Source: Roseococcus thiosulfatophilus (GTDB lineage Bacteria > Pseudomonadota > Alphaproteobacteria > Acetobacterales > Acetobacteraceae). Taken from it: a stretch of DNA of 64,000 bases. The stretch's first letter is position 1. Each line of letters starts with the position of its first letter. Under the pieces are notes generated by a model that was not told the DNA's origin, ran no database searches, and worked only from the letters and a program-made list of their open reading frames with translations. The translations under genes and the position numbers were made by a program. Positions 8,571-16,620 of this stretch are shown in pieces. The DNA lies in NCBI RefSeq assembly GCF_017311575.1, contig NZ_JAFFQY010000005.1, forward strand, positions 1 through 64,000, in the 5' to 3' direction.

Positions 8571-8750
8571 GATTGGCCGCTCAGCCCCGCGTGCGGTCGG
8601 CTTCGGCGTTTTCGCCGAAGGCGTGAATCGGCCGCTCAGCCCCGCGCCCGATCGTCTTCGGCGTCTCCGCCGAAGACGTGAATCGGCCGCTCAGCCCTGC
8701 GTCCGATCGCCTTCGGCGTCTTCGCCGAAGGCGTGAATCGGCCGCTCAGG
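8571..8750. repeat. Three 55-bp tandem repeats with conserved hairpins, plus a partial fourth
   Basis: Units begin at 8571, 8626 and 8681, exactly 55 bases apart, and a partial copy begins at 8736. Each unit carries the shared block AATCGGCCGCTCAGCCC and a hairpin with a 4-base loop. The second and third hairpins (8648-8686 and 8703-8741) are 39 bases long: a 5-bp outer helix, an 11-bp inner helix and a conserved 3-base TGA bulge. They differ by a compensatory pair (T:A against C:G). The first unit is degenerate, with a G-G mismatch. The array lies between convergent genes; the stop codon of the sulfite exporter gene (8746-8748) is inside the partial copy. A diverged single copy lies at 56963-57001. 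Confidence 0.9.
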
Positions 8751-9522
8751 CAAGCACCCGCACCAGCATGAACACGGCCAGCGCCAGCAGCATCGCCGCG
8801 AAGACCCGCGTCAGCACGCCCCGCCTTGCGGCCAGCCCCCGTGCCACCCGCGCCCCGCCCAGGCTGCCCAGCACGCCGCCCGCCACGAACAGCGCGGCCA
8901 TCCACCAGTCCACCAGCCCGGACAGCGCATAGCTCGCGGCGGTGGTCGCGCCGAAGGCCGTCACGGCCACCAGCGAGGAGCCGATGGCGTTCAGCGAGCC
9001 CATGCCCGTCGCCGCCATCAGCCCCGGCACGGCGAGGAAGCCGCCGCCGATCCCGAAGAAGCCCGACAGCAGGCCCGTCGCCCCGCCCGCGCCCACCAGC
9101 GCCGGCGCATTCCCGCGCGAGAGGCGCACGGTGGTGGTGGGGACGGGTTCGCCCTTGCGCAGCATCAGCACGGCCACCACCGCCATCAGCACGGCGAAGG
9201 CGGCCAGCAGCGCCTGCCCGTCCACCCGCTTGCCGATGGCGGCCCCCGCGAAGGCGCCCGCCACACCCACGGTGGCGAAGACGCTGGCGCAGGGCCAGCG
9301 CACATTCCCCGCCCGCGCATGGCTGAGCAGCCCCAGCCCCGCATTGAGCGCCACGGCCACCGCGCTGGTGCCGATGGCCAGGTGCGCCTGCGGCATGCCC
9401 ACCAGATAGACCAGCAGCGGCACGGCCAGGATGGACCCGCCGCCGCCCACCAGCGCCAGCGTGAACCCCACCAGCGAGCCGGAGGTCGCCGCCAGCGCGG
9501 CCTGGAGGGCGGAGATGTCCAT
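8746..9522 (-). CDS. TauE/SafE-family membrane transporter, probable sulfite exporter
   Basis: A 258-residue integral membrane protein with about eight hydrophobic segments and two internally similar halves, as in the TauE/SafE (DUF81) family. Typical motifs are ALVGGGGSILAVPLLVYLVG in the first half and GFFGIGGGFLAVPGLM in the second. Members move sulfur-containing anions such as sulfite or sulfoacetate across the inner membrane. It is the last gene of a minus-strand group, 3 bases after the rhodanese gene and downstream of a BigR/SqrR-type regulator. Export of sulfite formed during sulfide detoxification is therefore the likely job; this substrate assignment is from context. Confidence 0.88.
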   Translation of the reverse strand: MDISALQAALAATSGSLVGFTLALVGGGGSILAVPLLVYLVGMPQAHLAIGTSAVAVALNAGLGLLSHARAGNVRWPCASVFATVGVAGAFAGAAIGKRVDGQALLAAFAVLMAVVAVLMLRKGEPVPTTTVRLSRGNAPALVGAGGATGLLSGFFGIGGGFLAVPGLMAATGMGSLNAIGSSLVAVTAFGATTAASYALSGLVDWWMAALFVAGGVLGSLGGARVARGLAARRGVLTRVFAAMLLALAVFMLVRVLA

Positions 9523-9525
9523 GGC

Positions 9526-10056
9526 TCAGGCCACCGCGCGCTTGTTCCAGGGCATCATGGCCAGCGCATTGGCCATGGGGCAGAGGCCCACCACGCCCGC
9601 CATCACCAGCCCGCCGCCGACAAAACCCGAGAGCAGGTGGAACAGCGGCGACACCGCGAAGCCCAGCACGGCGCCGAGCACGACCAGCGAACCGGCCACG
9701 ATCTGTACCTGGCGCATCAGCGGCAGCGGCGCCTTGCGGTTCTCGGCCACGGGCAGCCCAGCCTGGCGCCAGGCGTCGAGGCCGCCTTCCACGATCATCG
9801 CCTCGCAGCCGGAGGCGCGGGCGGCGAGCGCCGCCGCGTTCTCGGCCGTGCGACGGCCGGACTGGCAGTGGAAGATCACCGCCTTGCCCGCCTGCACGGC
9901 GAGTTCGGCCTCACCGATGCGCGAGACGGGCAGGTGCGCCGTGCCCGGGATCTGGGCGCGCGCGCGCTCATCGGCCTCGCGCACATCCACGAGGATGGCC
10001 TGGCCGGCGTTCAGCAGGGCGGCGGCGCGGGCGGGGGTGATGGTGGGAAGGCTCAT
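9526..10056 (-). CDS. Rhodanese domain protein with C-terminal DUF2892 membrane segments
   Basis: A 176-residue fusion. The N-terminal rhodanese domain (about residues 5-108) has the active-site cysteine Cys64 in IFHCQSGRRTAENA and the usual VDVREADE motif. The C-terminal DUF2892 part (about 115-170) has two membrane helices. Such fusions place a sulfurtransferase at the inner face of the membrane and are common in sulfide/persulfide detoxification operons. ATG 10056 is chosen because AGGAG lies just upstream in the mRNA; the longer frame starting at 10119 would run into the regulator gene. It is followed 3 bases later by the sulfite exporter and preceded 19 bases upstream by the ArsR-type gene, so the three form one operon. 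Confidence 0.92.
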   Translation of the reverse strand: MSLPTITPARAAALLNAGQAILVDVREADERARAQIPGTAHLPVSRIGEAELAVQAGKAVIFHCQSGRRTAENAAALAARASGCEAMIVEGGLDAWRQAGLPVAENRKAPLPLMRQVQIVAGSLVVLGAVLGFAVSPLFHLLSGFVGGGLVMAGVVGLCPMANALAMMPWNKRAVA

Positions 10057-10075
10057 GGCGTGGTCTCCTGAGGGT

Positions 10076-10414
10076 TCAATGGGTGAGGGCGGGTGCGTGC
10101 GCTTCGCAGAACAGCTCATGCAGCGCCGTCATCAGGCGCCCCACCCGCGGGTCCGCGATGCGGTAGTGCAGGTGCGTCCCCTCCCGCCGCCGCGCGACCA
10201 GGCCTTCCGCGCGCAGGCGCATCAGGTGCTGGGAGAGCGCGGCCTGGGACAGGCCCACCCGCTCCGCCAGCCGCCCCACCGTCACCTCGCCCTCGGCCGC
10301 GAGCTGGCACAGCAGCATCAGCCGGCGGGCATTGGCGAGCTGCCGCAGGAGCGAGGCGGCATCCTGGGCGTGGGTCTCGAGTTGGGAAGCGGGGTCCATC
10401 GGAAAGGGGCTCAT
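10076..10414 (-). CDS. ArsR-family regulator, BigR/SqrR-like persulfide sensor
   Basis: A 112-residue winged-helix repressor. The recognition region reads VGLSQAALSQHLMRLRAEGLVARRREG. It lacks the ArsR/SmtB metal motif ELCVCD but has two cysteines, Cys36 (MLLCQL) and Cys103 (ELFCEA). Their spacing of 67 residues closely matches the pair that forms a (poly)sulfide bridge in SqrR and BigR. Together with the neighbouring rhodanese, sulfite exporter and persulfide dioxygenase genes, this supports control by reactive sulfur species. It is divergent from the persulfide dioxygenase gene, with a 63-base shared promoter region. No Shine-Dalgarno is visible before ATG 10414, so translation may start on a very short leader; ATG 10399 is an alternative. 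Confidence 0.88.
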   Translation of the reverse strand: MSPFPMDPASQLETHAQDAASLLRQLANARRLMLLCQLAAEGEVTVGRLAERVGLSQAALSQHLMRLRAEGLVARRREGTHLHYRIADPRVGRLMTALHELFCEAHAPALTH

Positions 10415-10421
10415 CTATTCG

Positions 10422-10450
10422 TTGACGCTAAGATAGCGATCGCTTATATA
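10422..10450 (+). promoter_or_regulatory. Sigma-70 type promoter of the persulfide dioxygenase gene with a palindrome in its spacer
   Basis: TTGACG (10422-10427) and TATATA (10445-10450) are separated by exactly 17 bases. The perfect 10-bp palindrome AGCGATCGCT (10435-10444) occupies the spacer and is a good candidate operator for the adjacent ArsR-family regulator. ATG 10478 follows 27 bases later with AAGGA at 10466-10470. Confidence 0.75.
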
Positions 10451-10458
10451 TAAGTCAA
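10430..10458 (-). promoter_or_regulatory. Overlapping divergent promoter of the ArsR regulator operon
   Basis: On the minus strand TTGACT (10458-10453) is followed after 17 bases by TATCTT (10435-10430). It interlocks face to face with the plus-strand promoter, sharing the same palindrome, so one bound repressor could block both. The -10 box is a 4/6 match. Confidence 0.6.
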
Positions 10459-10477
10459 CACGAATAAGGACACCGCC

Positions 10478-11359
10478 ATGCCCACCCCCACCATCCAGCC
10501 CTTCTTCGACGAGCCGACCAACACGGTCAGCTACCTGGTGTCCGACCCCGCGACGAAGCAGGCGGCGATCGTGGACCCCGTGCTGGACTGGGACCACAAG
10601 TCCGGCACGGCGGACACCGCCTTCGCCGACCGCATGCTCAAGGCCGCGCAGGACCACGGCCTGAAGGTCGTGCTCGTGCTGGAGACCCACGCCCATGCCG
10701 ACCACCTGACGGCCGCGCCCTGGATCAAGGCGCGCACCGGCGCGCGCATCGGCATCGGCGAGCACATCACGGAGGTGCAGCGCATCTTCCGCCCGGTGTT
10801 CGACGCGCAGGACGTGAAGGAAGGCGGCGGCGATTTCGACCTGCTGTTCCGCGACGGGGAGCGCTTCATGCTGGGCGGCATCACCGTCGAGGTGATGCAC
10901 CTGCCCGGCCACACCCCGGCCTGCGTGGCCTACAAGATGGGCGACGACGTCTTCGTGGGCGACACCATCTTCATGCATGACTACGGCACCGCCCGCGCCG
11001 ACTTCCCGGGCGGCGACGCGCGCACCCTCTACCGCTCCATCAAGCGGCTGCTGAGCCTGCCCGGCCACACGCGGCTGTGGATGTGCCACGACTACAAGGC
11101 GCCGAACCGCGACACCTATGCCTGGCAGTCCAGCGTGGCGGAGCAGCGCGCGCACAACCCCCATGTGAAGGACGGCAAGACCGAGGAGGAGTTCGTGGCC
11201 TTCCGCCAGGGCCGCGACGCCACGCTTTCGGCGCCCACCCTGCTGCTGCCCTCCATCCAGGTGAACATCCGCGCCGGGCGTTTCCCGGAGGCCGAGAGCA
11301 ACGGCGTGCGCTACCTCAGGGTGCCGGTGACGGCGCGGAACCCGGCTGCGCTGATGTAG
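10478..11359 (+). CDS. blh: MBL-fold persulfide dioxygenase (Blh/ETHE1-like)
   Basis: A 293-residue metallo-beta-lactamase-fold protein. The metal-binding motif is THAHADHLTAA (His71, His73, Asp75, His76), with His145 in LPGHTPAC, Asp162 in FVGDTIF and His204 in WMCHDY. The overall layout and the DYGTARADFPGGDA segment match glutathione-persulfide dioxygenases of the ETHE1/Blh type, which use a mononuclear iron to oxidise GSSH to sulfite. It is divergent from a BigR/SqrR-like regulator and faces the rhodanese and sulfite exporter genes, the arrangement of bigR-type sulfide detoxification loci. The product sulfite could leave through the exporter or be oxidised by the sulfite dehydrogenase encoded at 20199-21868. 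Confidence 0.9.
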   Translation: MPTPTIQPFFDEPTNTVSYLVSDPATKQAAIVDPVLDWDHKSGTADTAFADRMLKAAQDHGLKVVLVLETHAHADHLTAAPWIKARTGARIGIGEHITEVQRIFRPVFDAQDVKEGGGDFDLLFRDGERFMLGGITVEVMHLPGHTPACVAYKMGDDVFVGDTIFMHDYGTARADFPGGDARTLYRSIKRLLSLPGHTRLWMCHDYKAPNRDTYAWQSSVAEQRAHNPHVKDGKTEEEFVAFRQGRDATLSAPTLLLPSIQVNIRAGRFPEAESNGVRYLRVPVTARNPAALM

Positions 11360-11451
11360 GCTCGGCATGGCGGGTTCCCGGCCGGCGGATTGGACAAGCC
11401 CGGCCGGGGCGCGTATCCGCTCCCCCCGCGCCACACAGGGATGACCAGACC

Positions 11452-11667
11452 ATGAAGCCCGCCGAAATCCAGGCCGTCCAGGCCCATCTCCGCCGCCTCC
11501 TGGGCACGCAGAAGCTGACCATCCGCGCCGCGCAGACCCGCAACGGCCCGGTGGAACTGCTGGTGGATGGCGAGACCATCGGCACCGTGGACCGCGACGC
11601 CGAGGATGGCGAGGTGGCCTACCATGTCACCATCTCGGTCCTGTCCGAGGACCTGCCCCTCAACTGA
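11452..11667 (+). CDS. DUF3126 family small protein
   Basis: A 71-residue protein (MKPAEIQAVQAHLRRLLGT ...) matching the alphaproteobacterial DUF3126 family in length, in the N-terminal helix and in the GETIGTVDRDAEDGEVAYH strand region. It has no signal peptide or membrane segment. The function of the family is not known. It follows the persulfide dioxygenase gene by about 90 bases. Its stop codon lies within a small stem-loop shared with the convergent histidine kinase gene. Confidence 0.85.
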   Translation: MKPAEIQAVQAHLRRLLGTQKLTIRAAQTRNGPVELLVDGETIGTVDRDAEDGEVAYHVTISVLSEDLPLN

Positions 11668-11681
11668 GGGACGCCTCAGTT
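11662..11681. terminator. Short bidirectional stem-loop overlapping two convergent stop codons
   Basis: AACTGAGG (11662-11669) and CCTCAGTT (11674-11681) form a perfect 8-bp stem with a GACG loop. It contains the stop codons of the DUF3126 gene (11665-11667) and of the histidine kinase gene (11676-11678). There is no T-tract, so it may act with other factors or as a transcript-end stabiliser. Confidence 0.5.
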
Positions 11682-13682
11682 CAACGGGTGGCCGCAGACC
11701 AGCCGGCGGAGGGCCTGCTGGAGATCGTCCGGCCGGCAGGGTTTTCGCAGCAGCAGGAACCGCCCGCCGAGCTGCTCCAGCTCCGGCTCGGCATGGCGTG
11801 AAACGAAGAGCACGGGCAGGTCCGGCCGGTCCCGCCAGGCGGCGCGGGCCAGTTCGGGCCCCGTCAGGCCCGGCGGCATCCGCATGTCCGTGACCAGCAC
11901 GTCCAGGGCCAGCCCTTCCTCCAGCAGGCCGAGCGCCACCTCGCCATCCGGCGCGGAGGTGACGCTGTGGCCGAGTGCCGCCAGCAGGTCGGCCAGCATC
12001 ATCCGCACCGAGGCCTCATCCTCCACCAGCAGCAGCCGCAACTTGCGGATGGGCTTCTCCGCGTGGAGCGCGCCGGGCTGGGCGGGCCCCGCGATGGCGG
12101 GCAGCAGGAGATGGACGGCGGTGCCCTGGCCCGGCGCGCTCTCGATATGGACCATCCCGCCCGACTGCCGTGCCAGCCCCTGCGTCTGGCTGAGGCCGAG
12201 CCCGCTGCCGCCGCTGTCGCCCTTGGTGGTGAAGAAGGGCTCCAGCGCCCGGCTGCGGACCGCCTCGCTCATGCCGATGCCGGTGTCGCGCACCGTCAGC
12301 ACGGCGTAGCGGCCAGGGGAGGGGGGAGGGGAGAGGGGAGGGGCGGGGGCGCCTTCCTCCTCGCCCGCGGCCAGGGTCTCGGTGCCCAGCGAGAGCATGA
12401 GCCGCCCGCCATCGGGCATGGCGTCGCGTGCGTTCACGGCCAGGTTCAGCACGACGAACTCCAGCTGGGTGGGGTCCACCAGCGCCACCGGCGGGTCCGG
12501 CGGCAGGTCGAGCGTGATCTCCACCGTGCTGCCGCAGGTGGTGCCCAGCAGGGGCAGCATCCCTTCCAGCAGGGGCGCCAGCGCCACGGCGCGCGGCACC
12601 AGGGGCTGGCGGCGGGAGAAGGCGAGGAGCTGCCCGGTCAGCGCCGCGCCGCGCGCCACCGCATCGCGCAGCATGGCCATGCGCCCGGGCCGCCGCGCAT
12701 CCTCGGGCGTGGCCTCCAGCAGGTCGAGCCCCGCCTGGATCACGGCGAAGAGGTTGTTGAAGTCATGCGCCACGCCCCCGGTGAGCTGGCCGATGGCCTC
12801 CGCGCGCTGGCTGCGCTGCAAGGCGGCCTCGGTGCGGCGGCGTTCCTCCATCTCGGCCTTGAGCGAGGCGGCCAGTGCGGCGGAGCGCAGCTGCGCCGCC
12901 GCCGCCGCGCGTTCCAGCCGCACCAGGTCGGTCACGTCCACATGCACGCTGATGCCGATGCCCTCCTGGGTGCGGCGTTCGCTCACGCGCACCCAACGGT
13001 CATCGGGCAAGGGCACCTCGAAGGGGGCGCCCTCGAAGCGGGGATTGTCCGTCAGCGCCAGGCGCGCCTCCGCCGCGCCGGGGCGGCCGGCCCAGAGCGC
13101 CTCCACCAGGGCGCGGAAATCCCGCCCCTGGGCCTCCGTCGCATGGTCCAGCCCATAGATGGCGGCAAAGCGGTTGTTGACGGAGAGGATGCGGTCTTCC
13201 GCGTCGCGCACCATCGCGCCATCGGCGATGAGCGGGACCTCGTCCTGCTTGCGTTCGGGGGGGTGGTCCTCGAGCAGCCCCACATCGCCCGCCGGCCCGA
13301 GGCCGAGCGGCACCCACACGCGCAGCCGGCCGCCATCGGCCATCGGCAGCACCGCCACGCGCAGCCGCCGGCCCCGGTGCACGAACTCGAAGGGCCAGGA
13401 CTGGCGTTCGTGCCGCAGGATGCCGTCGGCGATGTGCCGTTCGATGTGCGCGGCCTCGGCCTCGCTCAGCCGGGTGGCGTAGAAGCGGCGCAGGTTCTCG
13501 GCATAGGGCTCGCCTGGATAGACATGGCCCGCATGCTCCGGGAAGTAGCGGAGGAAGCTGTCATTCCAGAGGCGGGTGCGGTGCTGCGTGTCGAAGACGC
13601 ACATCGCGAGGCCCATGGAATCCAAAAGCTTGGCCAGTTCGGCCAGGGGCACCACGGTCGCCTCGACCCCGGCCTCTGCCAT
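11676..13682 (-). CDS. Soluble hybrid sensor histidine kinase (PAS-PAS-HisKA-HATPase-receiver)
   Basis: A 668-residue protein without membrane segments. Two PAS-type domains lie at about residues 13-130 and 150-255, then a helix linker. The HisKA domain has phospho-acceptor His306 in GGVAHDFNNLF. The HATPase_c domain has the N box around Asn417 (NARDAMPDGG), DTGIGM and the GGSGLGLS lid. A C-terminal receiver (about 547-660) has acidic residues in VEDE, phospho-acceptor Asp599 in VTDMRMP and the conserved Lys in LLRKP. It probably senses a cytoplasmic signal through PAS. No separate response regulator or output gene is adjacent, so it is an orphan. AAGGAG precedes the ATG at 13682. Confidence 0.93.
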   Translation of the reverse strand: MAEAGVEATVVPLAELAKLLDSMGLAMCVFDTQHRTRLWNDSFLRYFPEHAGHVYPGEPYAENLRRFYATRLSEAEAAHIERHIADGILRHERQSWPFEFVHRGRRLRVAVLPMADGGRLRVWVPLGLGPAGDVGLLEDHPPERKQDEVPLIADGAMVRDAEDRILSVNNRFAAIYGLDHATEAQGRDFRALVEALWAGRPGAAEARLALTDNPRFEGAPFEVPLPDDRWVRVSERRTQEGIGISVHVDVTDLVRLERAAAAAQLRSAALAASLKAEMEERRRTEAALQRSQRAEAIGQLTGGVAHDFNNLFAVIQAGLDLLEATPEDARRPGRMAMLRDAVARGAALTGQLLAFSRRQPLVPRAVALAPLLEGMLPLLGTTCGSTVEITLDLPPDPPVALVDPTQLEFVVLNLAVNARDAMPDGGRLMLSLGTETLAAGEEEGAPAPPLSPPPSPGRYAVLTVRDTGIGMSEAVRSRALEPFFTTKGDSGGSGLGLSQTQGLARQSGGMVHIESAPGQGTAVHLLLPAIAGPAQPGALHAEKPIRKLRLLLVEDEASVRMMLADLLAALGHSVTSAPDGEVALGLLEEGLALDVLVTDMRMPPGLTGPELARAAWRDRPDLPVLFVSRHAEPELEQLGGRFLLLRKPCRPDDLQQALRRLVCGHPLN

Positions 13683-13759
13683 CTACGCGCTCCTTCGACC
13701 CCCCTCGAATTGATACGAGTGGTGTCACCATGTCGAGCGGCTTGCAAGTGGAAAGGCTG

Positions 13760-14398
13760 TTAGCCGGCCAGGCGTCGTTCCAGCAAGACCTTGAGGGCAC
13801 GAAGTTCCGCCTCCACGGTCGCCAGGCGTTCCCCGACCGGATCGGCCTCGCCGGCCGGCAGGCCGTAACCCACGGTGGCGGTTTCCGGGCAGCCCTCGCC
13901 CACGCAGCGGGCGGGGATGCCGACCACGGTGGTGTGCGGCGCCACGGGGGCCACCACCACGGAATTGGCGCCGATCCGGCTGCCGGCGCCTAGCGTGATG
14001 GGCCCCAGCACCTGCGCGCCGGCGCCGATGATGACGCCATCCTGCACATCCGGGTGCCGCTTGCCGGCCTTCATGGAGAGGCCGCCCAGGGTGACGCCAT
14101 GATAGATGGTGACGTCATCGCCGATGGTCGCCGTCTCGCCGATGACGACGCCCATGCCGTGGTCAATGAAGAGCCTTTGGCCGATGCGCGCGCCGGGATG
14201 GATCTCGATGCCCGTCAGCATCCGCCCCAGATGCGAGGCGAAGCGCCCGAGGCCCCGCAACCCACGACGCCAGAGCCAGTGCGCCAGCCGGTGCCACAGC
14301 ACCGCGTGCAGGCCGGGGTAGGAGAAGATCACCTCCGGCCAGGAGGGGCGGGCGGGGTCCCGCTCCCGGATGGAGCGGCCGAGGGCGATGATCTCCAT
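13760..14398 (-). CDS. cysE: Serine O-acetyltransferase (EpsC/CysE type)
   Basis: A 212-residue serine acetyltransferase: an N-terminal helical part ([17 protein letters not shown]) and a left-handed beta-helix of hexapeptide repeats. The catalytic histidine segments are [11 protein letters not shown] and [30 protein letters not shown]. It makes O-acetylserine from serine and acetyl-CoA, the substrate of the cysteine synthase encoded immediately upstream. The two genes are 2 bases apart on the minus strand and form an operon. Its length and the short N-terminal domain fit the EpsC-like subgroup. ATG 14398 is chosen because the longer frame would extend into the cysK coding region. Confidence 0.93.
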   Translation of the reverse strand: MEIIALGRSIRERDPARPSWPEVIFSYPGLHAVLWHRLAHWLWRRGLRGLGRFASHLGRMLTGIEIHPGARIGQRLFIDHGMGVVIGETATIGDDVTIYHGVTLGGLSMKAGKRHPDVQDGVIIGAGAQVLGPITLGAGSRIGANSVVVAPVAPHTTVVGIPARCVGEGCPETATVGYGLPAGEADPVGERLATVEAELRALKVLLERRLAG

Positions 14399-14400
14399 GG

Positions 14401-15426
14401 TCAGTTCACCAGCCAGGGGGGTGCGGGCAGGTTCTTGCCGCGCAGGAATTCGGGGTTGAACAGCTTGGACTGGTAGCGCGCCCCGCCATCGCAGAGGATG
14501 GTGACGATGCGGTGGCCTGGGCCGAGGCGCCTCGCCACCCGGATCGCGGCCGCCACGTTCAGCCCCGCGCTGCCGCCGATGCATAGGCCCTCATGCATGG
14601 TCAGGTCGAAGACCTGCTCCAGCGCCTCCTCGTCCGGCACCTGCACGGCGTCGTCAATGCGAACGCCTTCGAGGTTCGCCGGCACGCGGGACTGGCCGAT
14701 GCCCTCGGTGATGGAGGAGCCCTCGCTCATCTCCGGCGTGCCGGTCTTGACCCAGGAATAGAGGGCCGAGCCCTTGGGGTCCGCGAGGATGATGAGGGTG
14801 CTTGGGTCCGCCCGCGTCAGCGCCATCGCGACCCCGGCCAGCGTGCCGCCGGTGCCGCAGGCGCAGGTGAAGGCGTCCACGCGGCCGCCCGCCTGGGCCA
14901 GGATCTCGGCGCCGGTGGTCCGCCTGTGGCCCTCGCGGTTGTCGAGGTTGTCGAACTGGTTGGCCCAGATGGCGCCGCCGGGATGGCTCTGCGCCAGCTC
15001 CTCCGCCAGGCGACGGCTGACATGGACGTAGTTGCCGGGGTCCTTGAAGGGCTTGGCGGGGACGAGGCGCAAATCCGCGCCGATCATGCGGAGGAAGTCG
15101 ATCTTCTCCTGGCTCTGTGTCTCCGGCATCACGATCACGCTGCGATAGCCGCGGGCATTGCCCACCAGCGTCAGGCCGATGCCGGTATTGCCCGCCGTGC
15201 CCTCCACGATCAGCCCGCCGGGGCGCAGTTCGCCCCGCGCCTCCGCGCCCTCGATGATGGCGAGTGCGGCGCGGTCCTTCACGCTGCCGCCGGGGTTCAT
15301 GAACTCCGCCTTGCCCAGGATGTCGCAGCCCGTGGCGGCCGAGGCGCGGGCGAGGCGGATCAAGGGCGTATGGCCGATGGCGCCGAGCAAGCCGGTGACG
15401 GGAGAGGGGGGAGGGGGCGCATCCAT
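14401..15426 (-). CDS. cysK: Cysteine synthase A (O-acetylserine sulfhydrylase)
   Basis: A 341-residue PLP enzyme of the beta family. Lys50 in [11 protein letters not shown] binds [14 protein letters not shown] is the substrate-binding loop and CGTGGTLAG binds the PLP phosphate. It converts O-acetylserine and sulfide to cysteine, and is the partner of CysE encoded right after it. The C-terminus ([17 protein letters not shown]) is a little longer than in short CysK enzymes. A divergent promoter region separates it from the Bug receptor gene. Confidence 0.92.
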   Translation of the reverse strand: MDAPPPPSPVTGLLGAIGHTPLIRLARASAATGCDILGKAEFMNPGGSVKDRAALAIIEGAEARGELRPGGLIVEGTAGNTGIGLTLVGNARGYRSVIVMPETQSQEKIDFLRMIGADLRLVPAKPFKDPGNYVHVSRRLAEELAQSHPGGAIWANQFDNLDNREGHRRTTGAEILAQAGGRVDAFTCACGTGGTLAGVAMALTRADPSTLIILADPKGSALYSWVKTGTPEMSEGSSITEGIGQSRVPANLEGVRIDDAVQVPDEEALEQVFDLTMHEGLCIGGSAGLNVAAAIRVARRLGPGHRIVTILCDGGARYQSKLFNPEFLRGKNLPAPPWLVN

Positions 15427-15663
15427 GAAGGCAGCATATCAGCCGGTCGGGGGCGTGAAACAAGGGCGAGTTGAGGGGTGCGCATCACGGCCGGGGAGGG
15501 TTTTTTAAAGGCGCATGAGGCATCGGGAATTGCATCTTGTTTTACACGAAGGAGCGCGCTTATATAGCGCCCATGGATGTGCCATTAGCCCGCGATAAAT
15601 AACGATGTAGGAAGGTGGATTAATCCGCCCGCCCCATCATCTCACCCGCCGGAGACTCCATCC
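15427..15663. other. Divergent intergenic region between cysK and the Bug receptor gene
   Basis: No gene is seen in these 237 bases, which include a relatively AT-rich core. It holds a T6 run at 15501-15506, the promoter-like pair at 15537-15566, an inverted repeat GCGCT-TATAT-AGCGC (15556-15570) and the palindrome GGATTAATCC (15617-15626). On the minus strand TTGTTT (15463-15458) followed by TGATAT (15441-15436) could serve cysK. Confidence 0.6.
15537..15566 (+). promoter_or_regulatory. Candidate promoter of the Bug receptor gene
   Basis: TTGTTT (15537-15542) and TATATA (15561-15566) are 18 bases apart. The -10 box sits in the centre of an inverted repeat (GCGCT/AGCGC, 15556-15570), which could be a regulator site. 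The leader to ATG 15664 is about 90 bases. Confidence 0.45.
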
Positions 15664-16614
15664 ATGCACCGCCGTTCCCTCCTCGCCGCCCTGCCGGCGC
15701 TTTCCTTCGCCGCGCCGGCCCTGGCGCAGTCCGACCGCCCCATCCGCCTGATCGTCCCCGTCGCCCCGGGGGGCAGCCAGGACATCGTGGCGCGCCTTTT
15801 CGCCCGCCATCTGGGCCCCTTGCTGGGCCAGAATATCGTGGTGGAGAACCACCCCGGCGCCGGCAGCAACATCGGCTATGCGCTGGGTGCCCGCGCGCGG
15901 CCCGATGGGCTGACGCTGGTGGCGGGCTCCGACAGCCTCTCCATCAACCGTTCCCTGTTCCGCAACCTGGGCTTCGACCCGGTGGAGGATTTCGCGCCGG
16001 TGGCCCAGGCCACCTCGGTCCCGCAGATCCTGGTGGTGCGGGCGGATTCCCCCATCCGCGACCTGGCCGGCTTCGTCGCCGCCAGCCGGGCCGAGCCGCT
16101 GGCCGTCGGCACGCCGGGCAATGGCAGCCTGTCCCACCTGCTGCTGGAGGTGCTGCAACAGGCCAGCGAGACGCGGGTGATCCACGCGCCCTATCGCGGC
16201 GGCGCGCTGGCGCTGGTGGACCTCATGGGCGGGTCGCTCCAGGGCGTCATGATCAATATCGGCGCCATCACGGACCGCGTGCGGGCGGGGCAGCTGCGCG
16301 GCATCGCCGTTTCCACCGCGAGCCGCGCGGCCGCCCTGCCCGATGTGCCGAGCTTCGCCGAGGCGGGCTTCTCGGGCGTGGCCGTGGCCGGCTGGCACGG
16401 GCTGGTGGCACCCCGCGGCACTGACCCCGCGGTGGTGGCGCGGCTGCATGCGGCGCTGGTCCAGGTGCTGGCCCTGCCGGAGGTGACGCAGCGCCTGCAC
16501 GCGCTGGGCATCGAGCCCGTCACCGAACCCCCCGAGGCGCTGGGCGAACGCCTGCGCGCCGACGCCGCGCGCTGGGAGGCGGTGATCCGCCGCACCGGGA
16601 TGCGGCCCGACTGA
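15664..16614 (+). CDS. Bug-family tripartite tricarboxylate transporter substrate-binding protein
   Basis: A 316-residue periplasmic receptor. The N-terminal signal has an RRSLL start and an ALAQ cleavage site around residue 22. The mature part begins RPIRLIVPVAPGGSQDIVARLF and contains the family's ENHPGAGSNIG and FAEAGFSGV motifs. Bug proteins bind carboxylates or other small organic anions and deliver them to a TctAB membrane complex or act in sensing. No tctA/tctB genes are adjacent, so it is an orphan receptor, which is common where Bug genes have multiplied. SD GGAG is at 15651-15654. It converges with the next gene. Confidence 0.92.
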   Translation: MHRRSLLAALPALSFAAPALAQSDRPIRLIVPVAPGGSQDIVARLFARHLGPLLGQNIVVENHPGAGSNIGYALGARARPDGLTLVAGSDSLSINRSLFRNLGFDPVEDFAPVAQATSVPQILVVRADSPIRDLAGFVAASRAEPLAVGTPGNGSLSHLLLEVLQQASETRVIHAPYRGGALALVDLMGGSLQGVMINIGAITDRVRAGQLRGIAVSTASRAAALPDVPSFAEAGFSGVAVAGWHGLVAPRGTDPAVVARLHAALVQVLALPEVTQRLHALGIEPVTEPPEALGERLRADAARWEAVIRRTGMRPD

Positions 16615-16620
16615 CGCCCG

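Noticed and set aside
8571-8750. CRISPR array
   Set aside because: The 55-bp units are contiguous with no unique spacers, and differences between units lie in paired stem positions. No cas genes are present.
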